From positions 1-19,923 of the forward strand of contig CAZVAQ010000059.1 of assembly GCA_964625145.1 (NCBI GenBank): 19,923 nucleotides of DNA, written 5' to 3'. Below are positions 6,792 through 13,687 of this stretch, piece by piece; within the stretch, counting starts at the first letter, position 1, and every line of letters starts with the position of its first letter. Origin of the DNA: CAYTRP01 sp964625145 (GTDB lineage: Bacteria; Sumerlaeota; Sumerlaeia; SLMS01; JAHLLQ01). Position numbers and translations under genes: made by a program. The notes below the pieces were generated by a model. It made no database searches and had not been told where the DNA came from. It saw nothing but the letters and a program-made list of their open reading frames with translations.

Positions 6792-7081
6792 GAGGTTGGT
6801 TGGCTGTCCGGTGATTGATTTTCGCGGCTTTCCCCGCGTTGCGGCGTGACGTTGGCCACGACGGTGCCGGAATGCAAGAGGATGCGCACAGGGGCGATGA
6901 AACCGGTTGAGTTTGGCATGCCAAATAATGCGCGCTTATTGCCAAAAAGCCATTGACGCGCCATGCCCGCGTTGGCCCCATCCCTGCCGGATCACGGAGG
7001 GCAAACCTCCGATTTTCCGGAATAGTACCCCCGGCCCGGAAGCCGGAAACCCCACAACCAAGTGCAGGTTCCACCATAACA
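6792..7081. promoter_or_regulatory. Divergent intergenic region with operator-like palindrome
   Basis: These 290 bp lie between prfB (minus) and the unrecognised gene at 7082 (plus). A perfect 14-bp palindrome TTTGGCATGCCAAA is at 6912-6925, and its right half TGCCAAA recurs at 6940-6946, 21 bp on (two helical turns). The stretch between is AT-rich and also holds AATAA/TTATT arms around GCGCGC. This looks like a regulator binding site. No clear sigma-70 promoter can be named. The right part carries the hairpin listed separately. Confidence 0.45.
6995..7016 (+). terminator. Terminator-like hairpin in the leader of the 7082 gene
   Basis: CGGAGG-gcaaa-CCTCCG forms a perfect 6-bp stem with a 5-nt loop and is followed by ATTTT. 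A second pair of arms, TTTCCGG (7014-7020) and CCGGAAA, follows, so alternative folds are possible. It sits 66 nt before the start codon and could be an attenuator or a weak terminator. The T-tract is short. Confidence 0.35.
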
Positions 7082-7501
7082 ATGAATTTCTTCCCCCACG
7101 GTTTTATGCTCGAGCTGTACGCGCTGGTGACCCCCGATGGCCACGTGCCCGCGGAGGGTGTCTTCGTCGATACGCAACCCGGGGAGTACCTGCTGCCCCC
7201 ATCTTTGGTGGAGATTGTCACCGGCGGCGAAGTCCGCGACCCTCAGTGCTTCATGGGCGTGGAGACCTTGGCTGGGAGCACGGAAGCCGAAGCCCGGTTG
7301 GTTCACGGACCCACCTATCTGGCGGCGGTGATGGAGGTCGCCCACCAGTACGCCGCCGACACCGATGACGAGGCGGCAGTGCTGGACATGGTCCTGAAGC
7401 TGTCCGAAATGCTGCGGCGCATGACCGACCAAGGCATCCGTCAGGTCAGGCGCAATGCGGACACGATGGGCGAGCTGCACCCCATACTGCCGGTGGTCTA
7501 A
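7082..7501 (+). CDS. Uncharacterised 139-aa protein
   Basis: I do not recognise this protein. It is soluble, acidic overall, without a signal peptide, membrane segment or Cys cluster (one Cys). The N-terminal part (LELYALVTPDGHVPAEGVFVDTQPGEYLLPPSLVEIVTGGEV) looks like short beta-strands. The C-terminal half (about 75-130, TYLAAVMEVAHQYAADTDDEAAVLDMVLKLSEMLRRMTDQG) should be helical. The ATG at 7082 has no good SD; an ATG at 7106 is the alternative. Codon use and GC pattern fit a real gene, and the adjacent genes leave this strand free. Its stop lies 6 bp from the end of the DUF1540 gene, which converges on it. Confidence 0.65.
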   Translation: MNFFPHGFMLELYALVTPDGHVPAEGVFVDTQPGEYLLPPSLVEIVTGGEVRDPQCFMGVETLAGSTEAEARLVHGPTYLAAVMEVAHQYAADTDDEAAVLDMVLKLSEMLRRMTDQGIRQVRRNADTMGELHPILPVV

Positions 7502-7507
7502 ATCCGC

Positions 7508-7798
7508 TCAGGCCTTCTCGTAGCTCAGGCAGGTGACCGAGCTGCCGGTCATCCCGATGTTGATTTCCGCCTTGGTGCACTCCAGCATCTTGTTGTGCTT
7601 GCAGGATGCCGCCTTGCACGCGCCGACGTTGGCAACGGTCATGCGGGACCCGGCGGATTGATTCCCTTGGCGGGGAGTGAAGGTCGCGCAATTGGTGGGG
7701 GAAGGCTCGCCCACGGTGATCGCCAGCGCGTGGCAGGTATCGTTTGCGTTGTACGCGCAAGTGGCAACGGAACAGGCGTTCACTTTTGTGGCTACCAT
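7508..7798 (-). CDS. DUF1540 protein with two Cys-rich repeats
   Basis: A 96-aa protein made of two copies of the DUF1540 motif. Copy 1 has Cys at 9, 14, 22 and 37; copy 2 at 61, 66, 74 and 90. Spacing is C-x4-C-x7-C-x14/15-C in both, with CAYNANDTC and CKHNKMLEC as the central words. The pattern suggests a metal-binding fold, though the family function is unknown. I start at the ATG at 7798, which has GGAGG 11 nt upstream; the frame extends 11 codons further to 7831, less likely. It lies 75 nt downstream of the exported coiled-coil gene on the same strand and may be co-transcribed with it. Confidence 0.85.
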   Translation of the reverse strand: MVATKVNACSVATCAYNANDTCHALAITVGEPSPTNCATFTPRQGNQSAGSRMTVANVGACKAASCKHNKMLECTKAEINIGMTGSSVTCLSYEKA

Positions 7799-7873
7799 GT
7801 GGCTGTTCGCCTCCGGAAGGATTGGCTCCATCGGAACACAGAAGGATCGACGTTGTCAACCTATGAGCGCCGC

Positions 7874-8647
7874 TTAATCCCGAGGCACCCGAATGCGCGT
7901 GAACGGCGGCCGGGGAGTTGGGGTTGGTTGCGCGTGGTCGTCCCTGTCGCGCACCATGGGTGGTACGAACGGTCTCACGGGCCGATCGTGACCTTCGGGA
8001 ATCCGGCGGACGGGATTGCGGGTGACGGGCGGACGCGGCACCGCGCGCGGCTGGTGGACACCCCCACCCCAGACGGGATAACGGTACACGGGCCATGCCT
8101 CGCGCCAGACGATGACCTCGCGGGCGGGTTCGGGTTCGCGCGCGCGTTCGTTGGCAAGGCGTTCCGCTTCGAGGACGTCGCGCTCGGCCTGCGCAGTGGC
8201 GCGCATTTCGGCCAATTCGGCGCGGTGGCGTTCCTCCGCACGGCGGGCTTCCTCGCGCTCGCGGACGATGAGGAAGTGAGCCTCCAACGCTTCATTCGTC
8301 GGGCGCGGGGGTTCGGGATCCATGTGGGGGGCGCCGCGTTCTTCCCATGAATAGACCAGCCGCAGTTCCTCCAACATCCCCCTCCAGAGGAGCCAGTCGG
8401 CCGCATAGCCGGGGCTGTCGGCGTCCTGCTCCGCCCGGTCAGTCAGTTCAGCGCCCAGGGCATTCAGGGCCTGAACCCCATCGAGCAGGCGCTTCTCGAT
8501 GACGGCGTCCATGTCGTGCATGCTGATGCGCAGGCGCTGCTCGTCGCGGGATGAGTCAGGCGTGGTATCCGCCGCCGGCAGAACGGCAGGCGCGGCCAGA
8601 ACCAACGTGAGGGCCAGCAAGTGGGCGAAAGGCGGATGCTTTTGCAT
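7874..8647 (-). CDS. Exported coiled-coil, proline-rich protein of unknown function
   Basis: A 257-aa protein with a clear signal peptide (1-26, HLLALTLVLAAPAVLPAA). Three sections follow: a helical region (about 30-105), a strongly charged Glu/Arg/Ala stretch likely to be a coiled coil (about 118-172), and a Pro/Arg-rich, probably disordered tail (about 200-257). A short WREAWPVYRYPVWGGG segment resembles those in small secreted proteins of unknown role. The ATG at 8647 is preceded by GGGAGG, but that SD is locked in a perfect hairpin (listed separately). I know no family. A periplasmic or envelope location is inferred from the signal peptide only. Confidence 0.72.
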   Translation of the reverse strand: MQKHPPFAHLLALTLVLAAPAVLPAADTTPDSSRDEQRLRISMHDMDAVIEKRLLDGVQALNALGAELTDRAEQDADSPGYAADWLLWRGMLEELRLVYSWEERGAPHMDPEPPRPTNEALEAHFLIVREREEARRAEERHRAELAEMRATAQAERDVLEAERLANERAREPEPAREVIVWREAWPVYRYPVWGGGVHQPRAVPRPPVTRNPVRRIPEGHDRPVRPFVPPMVRDRDDHAQPTPTPRPPFTRIRVPRD

Positions 8648-8662
8648 GGGAGGTCGCCTCCC
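8648..8662 (-). promoter_or_regulatory. Hairpin sequestering the SD of the coiled-coil gene
   Basis: On the transcript the 15 nt immediately before the start codon read GGGAGG-CGA-CCTCCC, a perfect 6-bp GC-rich stem with a 3-nt loop. The GGGAGG is the only SD candidate, so folding would block translation unless something opens it. Confidence 0.5.
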
Positions 8663-8682
8663 TTTCGAGAACGAGTGACCGG

Positions 8683-8710
8683 ATGATAGAGCCCGGCGGT
8701 CAAAAACCAA
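8683..8710 (-). promoter_or_regulatory. Possible sigma-70 promoter of the coiled-coil gene
   Basis: On the minus strand, TTGGTT (8710-8705), a 16-nt spacer and TATCAT (8688-8683, five of six to the consensus -10). It lies about 36 nt before the start codon. The -35 is poor. Confidence 0.3.
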
Positions 8711-8849
8711 GCCAAAACCCGGCCGGTTCGTTGCGGCGGAAGGTGGCCTTGACCCATTCGTGGCCCGGGCGCCTGCTTGGAGCCTCCCGCGCCGTTTGGC
8801 TGTGCCTGGCTCTTGCGGTGCTCCCATTTCCCTGCGGACCTTTTGCGCC

Positions 8850-9803
8850 ATGAACTTTGGCCCCCAGAACAACCTGTCCGTCGCCTCGCTCCTTCATGGA
8901 AAGGGGAAGCAGTTCGACCTGCGAGTGGTGGCCGGAGAGGCCGGTCTGGACAAGACCATCGCCGGCGTGGAACTCAACCGCCCGGGGTTGGCCTTTGCCG
9001 GGTTCCTGGACGTATATGTGTACGACCGCATCCAGATCCTGGGGAACACGGAGATTGGCTTTCTGGAACGCATGACCCCGGCCGAGCGGCAGGAGCGCCT
9101 GGCCCGGGCACTGGACTATGACATCCCCTGCATCATCGTCACCACCGGCAACCAGCCCCCCGCGGAGCTGATCGAGATCGCAGAGAAAAACACGATCCCG
9201 CTGCTCGTCACCGGTCATCCGACGACGCGATTCTGGAGCATGCTGACGTTCCATCTGGAGCGCGAGTTCGCGCCGACGATGGCAGTGCATGGTGTGTTGG
9301 TGGATGTGTTCGGCGTCGGCGTGCTGATCACGGGCACGGCGGGTGTGGGGAAATCCGAATGCGGTCTGGAATTGATCGAGCGCGGGCATCGCCTGGTGGC
9401 CGATGACGCGGTGATGATCAAGCGTCTTGCGAAGAACCTGATCGTCGGCTCCGCGGCCAGCAACGTGCAGCATCACATGGAAGTGCGCGGCCTGGGCATC
9501 GTGGATGTGGAGTTGCTCTTTGGCGCCGGCAGCGTGCGCGACGAGAAGCGCGTGTCGTTGGTGGTGCGGCTGGAGCGATGGACCGAGGAGACAGAGGTCG
9601 ATCGCCTGGGCATCGAGGAGCACTATGCGACGTACCTCGGTGTGGACGTGCGCGAGTTCAAGATCCCCGTCCAACCCGGACGCAACATCTCGATCCTGGT
9701 GGAAGTCGCCGCACTGCAGCACCGGATCAACAGCCAAGGCCGCAACCCGGCCAAGGAGCTGAACGAGCGCCTGATCAAACAGATGTCGCGGACCAGATTG
9801 GCA
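8850..9803 (+). CDS. hprK: HPr kinase/phosphorylase
   Basis: A 318-aa protein of normal family length. The N-terminal domain (1-125) contains ELNRPGLAFAGF, typical of HprK. The catalytic domain has HGVLVDVFGVGVLITGTAGVGKSE (H147; Walker A 162-169), RGHRLVADDAV (178-188) and the HprK signature RGLGIVDVELLFGAGSVRDEK (213-233). The enzyme phosphorylates and dephosphorylates a serine of HPr. In many Gram-negative bacteria without sugar PTS it still acts in carbon-state signalling. No ptsH or ptsI is seen here. The ATG at 8850 gives the family start, but the SD is weak; a longer frame begins at 8760 without support. The GH57 gene follows after a 126-nt gap filled by heptamer repeats. Confidence 0.95.
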
Positions 9804-9880
9804 TGATCGCCGGCTGTCGGGGTGGAAAGGTACATCAGCGACGGCAGTGACAGCAGGTACGCTGGGACCAGGCAGCCGGT

Positions 9881-9929
9881 TTCAGCCTTCATCCTTCATC
9901 CTTCATCCTTTATCCTTCATCCTTCCCAT
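9881..9929 (+). repeat. Heptamer tandem repeat (TTCATCC)n before the GH57 gene
   Basis: Seven consecutive 7-nt units: TTCAGCC, TTCATCC three times, TTTATCC, TTCATCC, TTCCCAT, then the start ATG. It resembles short tandemly repeated repetitive (STRR) heptamers known from cyanobacteria and other phyla. It replaces any SD in front of the gene. Confidence 0.9.
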
Positions 9930-12050
9930 ATGAAATCCATCCAATTCGTATTCGCACTGCACGACCATCAACCTGTCGGCAATTTTGACCATGTGTTCGC
10001 GCATGCGTATGAAGTGGCGTATCTGCCTTTCCTGGAGCTGCTGGAGGCATTCCCCGCCTTTCGCGTGTGCCTGCACCACACGGGTCCGCTGCTGCAGTGG
10101 ATAGCGAACAACCGGCGCTCGTATCTGGAGCGTCTTGGCGTGTTGGTGCAGCGCAACCAGGTGGAGCTGCTGGGTGGTGCGTTCTATGAACCGATCCTGC
10201 CGGTCATCCCGGAAGCGGATCGCGTGGGGCAGATTGTCGCGATGTCGGATTGGCTGGAGACGGTCTTTGGCCGGCGGCCGCGGGGCATGTGGTTGGCCGA
10301 GCGCGTGTGGGAGCCGACGTTGCCGCGTGCGATGGCTGCGGCTGGCATTGAATACACCGTGTTGGACGATTCGCACTTCAAGTCCGTCGGCATCGCTGAG
10401 AACAGCGCGCTGGGCTATTACCTGACCGAGGACCAAGGGGATACGGTGGCGGTGTTCCCCATCAACCAGACCGTGCGACAGCGCATCCCGTACAATCCGG
10501 TGGAGGAAGTCATCGGCCATTTGGAGTACCTGGCCGCGGAGGATGCCGCGCGCACCGTGGTCATGGCCGACGATGGCGAGAAGTTCGGCGTGTGGCCCGA
10601 CAGCAACCGCCATTGCTATGAAGACGGGTGGATGTACCGCTTTGTCGAGATGGTCGGCAACAACAACGACTGGCTGCAGATGAAAACATTCTCAGAGGTG
10701 CTGGACGGGACGGCGCCGCTGGGTCGCGTGTACCTGCCGACGGCCTCCTATGTCGAGATGATGGAATGGGCAATGCCCGCCGCATCCATTCGCGCCTATC
10801 ACGAACTGGTGAGGGAATTGAAGAACCGTGGCGAGGCGGACCGGCTGGGAGTGTTCGTGCGCGGGGGATTCTGGCGCTCGTTCTTTGCGAAGTACGAGGA
10901 GTCCAACCACATCCACAAGAAGATGCTGCACGTGAGCCGCAAGTTGTCGGCATTGCCGGATGATCAGAAAACCACGGCCGAGTACGCAACCGCGCTGGAT
11001 CACCTGTGGCAGGGGCAGTGCAATTGCGCGTACTGGCATGGCGTGTTTGGCGGGTTGTATCTGACGAACCTGCGCAACGCATTGTATCACCACCTGATCA
11101 CCGCGGAAGAAGGTGCCGACCAGTTGGCCGGGCGGCTCGACGGGATTCACTTCACGGCGCGCGATTTCGCGACGGACGGGCATCCGGACCTGATCGTGGA
11201 GACGCCCGCGCAGGTCTTGCATTTCAAGCCGCATCTGGGCGGCATGCTGGTGGAGCATGACATCCGCGCGGCGCGGTTCAACATGTTGGACACGCTCGCG
11301 CGGCGCCGCGAAGCATACCACGACCAGCTCGACGGTGAGGCTGACGGCGAGGCGAAGTGGGTGAAGGAGGATGACCTGGCGAAGTATCTGTCGGTCGATT
11401 GGTACCGCCGCGGATCGCTCATCGATCACTTCATCAGCGACGACCTGACCCCCGAGCAATTCCGTCGCATGGAGTGGTTGGACCATGGCGACTTCGTCAA
11501 CGCACCCTACGAGACGCAGTGGCAACTGACGCCGGAAGGCGCGCACATCGGGATGACCCGCGAGGGAACGGTCGTTTCGCCCGCGGGTCCGCTACCCGTG
11601 CGCATCACGCGCCACATCACGCTGACCGATGATCGAGCCGGATACGCGGTGCGGTATCGCGTCACGAACCTTGGCGACAAGCGCCTGCAATCGCGCTTCG
11701 GCGTGGAGTTTCACGTGAACCTGCTGGCGGGCGATGCGGACGACCGCGTCCACGAAATCGACGGGGTGAACCTGGGCGCCGAGAACCGCATGATCAGCCT
11801 CGGCACGGTGCCCGACGTGCGGACCTTCCGCGTGCGCGATGGTTGGTTGAAGCTGTGCGCCGAATGGTCGGTCTCCATCCCGGCGACGTACTGGCGGCTC
11901 CCCATCGAAACGGTGTCCAGCTCCGAGTTTGGCATCGAGCGCGTCTACCAGGCGACAAGCATGCTTCCCAACTGGATGATCAGCCTCGCCCCCGGGGAAT
12001 CATTCGAAGTGACCATCTCCCACCGGGTGGACGTGGCCACGCAGAAGTAG
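9930..12050 (+). CDS. GH57 4-alpha-glucanotransferase / alpha-amylase-like enzyme
   Basis: A 706-aa cytoplasmic protein (no signal peptide). The GH57 catalytic part has HDHQPVGNF (11-19), the nucleophile Glu124 in GMWLAERVWEP and the acid Asp215 in MADDGEKFG. These nearly coincide with E123 and D214 of the Thermococcus litoralis 4-alpha-glucanotransferase. A middle helical domain and a C-terminal beta-sandwich (about 500-700; the DUF1925/DUF1926 arrangement) follow. The family transfers or hydrolyses alpha-1,4-glucan segments and serves glycogen or maltodextrin metabolism. The ATG at 9930 directly follows the heptamer array and gives the family start (MKSIQFVFALHDHQP). There is no SD. It lies downstream of hprK on the same strand, so carbon-state control is a possible link. 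Confidence 0.92.
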   Translation: MKSIQFVFALHDHQPVGNFDHVFAHAYEVAYLPFLELLEAFPAFRVCLHHTGPLLQWIANNRRSYLERLGVLVQRNQVELLGGAFYEPILPVIPEADRVGQIVAMSDWLETVFGRRPRGMWLAERVWEPTLPRAMAAAGIEYTVLDDSHFKSVGIAENSALGYYLTEDQGDTVAVFPINQTVRQRIPYNPVEEVIGHLEYLAAEDAARTVVMADDGEKFGVWPDSNRHCYEDGWMYRFVEMVGNNNDWLQMKTFSEVLDGTAPLGRVYLPTASYVEMMEWAMPAASIRAYHELVRELKNRGEADRLGVFVRGGFWRSFFAKYEESNHIHKKMLHVSRKLSALPDDQKTTAEYATALDHLWQGQCNCAYWHGVFGGLYLTNLRNALYHHLITAEEGADQLAGRLDGIHFTARDFATDGHPDLIVETPAQVLHFKPHLGGMLVEHDIRAARFNMLDTLARRREAYHDQLDGEADGEAKWVKEDDLAKYLSVDWYRRGSLIDHFISDDLTPEQFRRMEWLDHGDFVNAPYETQWQLTPEGAHIGMTREGTVVSPAGPLPVRITRHITLTDDRAGYAVRYRVTNLGDKRLQSRFGVEFHVNLLAGDADDRVHEIDGVNLGAENRMISLGTVPDVRTFRVRDGWLKLCAEWSVSIPATYWRLPIETVSSSEFGIERVYQATSMLPNWMISLAPGESFEVTISHRVDVATQK

Positions 12051-12127
12051 AAGTCAACCGCCACTCCCCTCAATGACTCCTCACTCAAACACACCAACGA
12101 GGAACCAGGAACGAGGAATTATCTTTC
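12051..12127 (+). promoter_or_regulatory. Intergenic leader of the rpiB fusion gene
   Basis: 77 nt holding two direct copies of ACGAGGAA 14 bp apart. The second provides GAGGA about 10 nt before the start ATG as the SD. No terminator hairpin is visible after the GH57 gene, so read-through is possible. Confidence 0.4.
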
Positions 12128-13636
12128 ATGTCTGATTCGCGAGCCCCATTCCATCGCATCGCCATCGGCACCGATCATGGCGGCTTTGAGATGAAGAACC
12201 GACTTGTGGCATTCCTGGAATCGGAGGGCCATCCGGTCATCGATTGCGGGACCTATGCTGGTGACCCAGCCGACTATCCGATCTATGCCGGCCGAGTGGC
12301 GCGCGCGGTGTCGAGCGGCTTGGCCGATGCGGGTATCCTGCTGTGCAAGTCCGGCAATGGCGTGGCAATGGTTGCAAACCGGCATGCGGGCGTGCGGGCC
12401 GCGTGGGCAGAGGACGAGAAGGGCGCCGCCCTGACCCGCGAACACAACAATGCGAACACGCTTGTCATCGGAAGCGAACACCTGCGCGGCGATTTGATCG
12501 GGACCGTCCGCGCATGGTTGAGCACGCCTCACGAGCCCGGATCACGCCATGGGCGCCGCGTGGCCATGATTGATGAGCTTGACGAAGTGCAAGTCTCGGC
12601 CCTGCCGGCGCTGCGTTTGATTCAGGCGACGGCCTCGCCATGGTTGGCGGGTGTTCCTGCGGAGTTGGCGGATTCGGAGAACTTTGCGCCATTCATCGCG
12701 CGACACCATCTACGCGGAGCGACAGCCGGACGCGCGCCTCTCGCCGCCGAGATCACGAGCAATCCGGAACATTGGCGCTCATCTATTCGCCGACTTGAAA
12801 GCGAGCGACTCGACGGCGAAGCGCTCGCACAGGCGCTGTACCTTCAGCATGTCCACAAGGTTGCCGATGCATTGGCGTCAACCTTTGCGCGAACCGATGG
12901 TGACGAAGGCTTGGTGGCGGTGCACGTGCCGATTGCCTCCAATGCCACTGCGGAAGAGATCGTCGCCGATGCCAGAAATGTTGTGGGAACGCTGGAACGG
13001 CCGAACACGATCGTGTCCGTCCCGGCGCTTCCAGCGACGTTGGAAGGGATCTCCGCGCTGGCCTCGGAAGGCCATTCGATACTTCTACGCGGCATTGTGT
13101 CGCCGCGTGCGCTGGATGTGGCGCTCAATGCGTGGTTTGATGGATTGGCCGTGCGTACCGCAAAGGACCAAGCCATCCACACGCAGCGGCTCGTGCCCAG
13201 TGTGCCCGCCGCGACATTGCGCGAGGACTGCCAGCTTGAAGGTTTGGTTTCTGCAGCATCCGCCTTGTTGACCACGATGAATCGCCACGCCAAGGGAAGG
13301 CGATACAATGACCTTGCATTGTCCGGCGCCGCGCTGCCGCGGATGGCATGGGATTGCGAAGGAGCAAAGGAAACCGGGGTCGAGTTGGCCGCCGCCCTCT
13401 TTGCGCCACTCACCATCCAGATCCACGACACGGACTTCTTCGAAGTACCCGAAGGGGCACTCGACAGCGCGGAGCATCCGCTGCGCGATTGGTTGACGCG
13501 TTCGACGAAGAGCGACACAGCGCCATCATCTGATATCGAGCAATTGCAAAGGGCAGTGCCGGCGGAGCTGTGCAAGCGCGAAGCCGATGCCGCCGCGGAG
13601 TTGACGGCCGCCATCAAGGCAGTGTTGCAAAACTAG
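12128..13636 (+). CDS. Ribose-5-phosphate isomerase B fused to a transaldolase-like domain
   Basis: A 502-aa protein. Residues 1-150 are an RpiB domain: IGTDHGGF (D16, H17), DYP (49-51), catalytic Cys73 in LLCKSGNGVAM, and REHNNANTLVIGS with His106. RpiB interconverts ribose 5-phosphate and ribulose 5-phosphate. Residues about 165-460 follow a transaldolase outline: SPWLAG, TSNPEHW (210-216), LYLQHVHKVADAL, DGDEGLVAVHVPIASNATAEEIVADA, RPNTIVSVPALPATLEGISALASEG, ILLRGIVSPRAL. In true transaldolases the strand reads I-K-I-P-A-T with the Schiff-base lysine; here it is I-V-S-V-P-A. The catalytic Asp of W-x-D is also gone (WLAG). The second domain is therefore probably a pseudo-transaldolase. The ATG at 12128 has a usable SD. 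Stand-alone RpiB is about 150 aa, so this is a clear fusion. Confidence 0.85.
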   Translation: MSDSRAPFHRIAIGTDHGGFEMKNRLVAFLESEGHPVIDCGTYAGDPADYPIYAGRVARAVSSGLADAGILLCKSGNGVAMVANRHAGVRAAWAEDEKGAALTREHNNANTLVIGSEHLRGDLIGTVRAWLSTPHEPGSRHGRRVAMIDELDEVQVSALPALRLIQATASPWLAGVPAELADSENFAPFIARHHLRGATAGRAPLAAEITSNPEHWRSSIRRLESERLDGEALAQALYLQHVHKVADALASTFARTDGDEGLVAVHVPIASNATAEEIVADARNVVGTLERPNTIVSVPALPATLEGISALASEGHSILLRGIVSPRALDVALNAWFDGLAVRTAKDQAIHTQRLVPSVPAATLREDCQLEGLVSAASALLTTMNRHAKGRRYNDLALSGAALPRMAWDCEGAKETGVELAAALFAPLTIQIHDTDFFEVPEGALDSAEHPLRDWLTRSTKSDTAPSSDIEQLQRAVPAELCKREADAAAELTAAIKAVLQN

Positions 13637-13663
13637 AAACTGCTGTTCGACAGTCAAACCCGA

Positions 13664-13678
13664 CGCCCAAGTTGGGCG
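13664..13678 (+). promoter_or_regulatory. Hairpin touching the SD of the membrane protein gene
   Basis: CGCCCA-AGT-TGGGCG forms a perfect 6-bp stem with a 3-nt loop. Its last G is the first base of GGAG (13678-13681), the SD of the next gene. It may modulate initiation or act as a weak transcription end for the rpiB fusion, but no T-tract follows. Confidence 0.4.
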
Positions 13679-13687
13679 GAGTGAATG

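Noticed and set aside
8700..9737. 345-codon minus-strand frame opposite hprK
   Set aside because: His/Gln-rich shadow of a canonical hprK with all family motifs.
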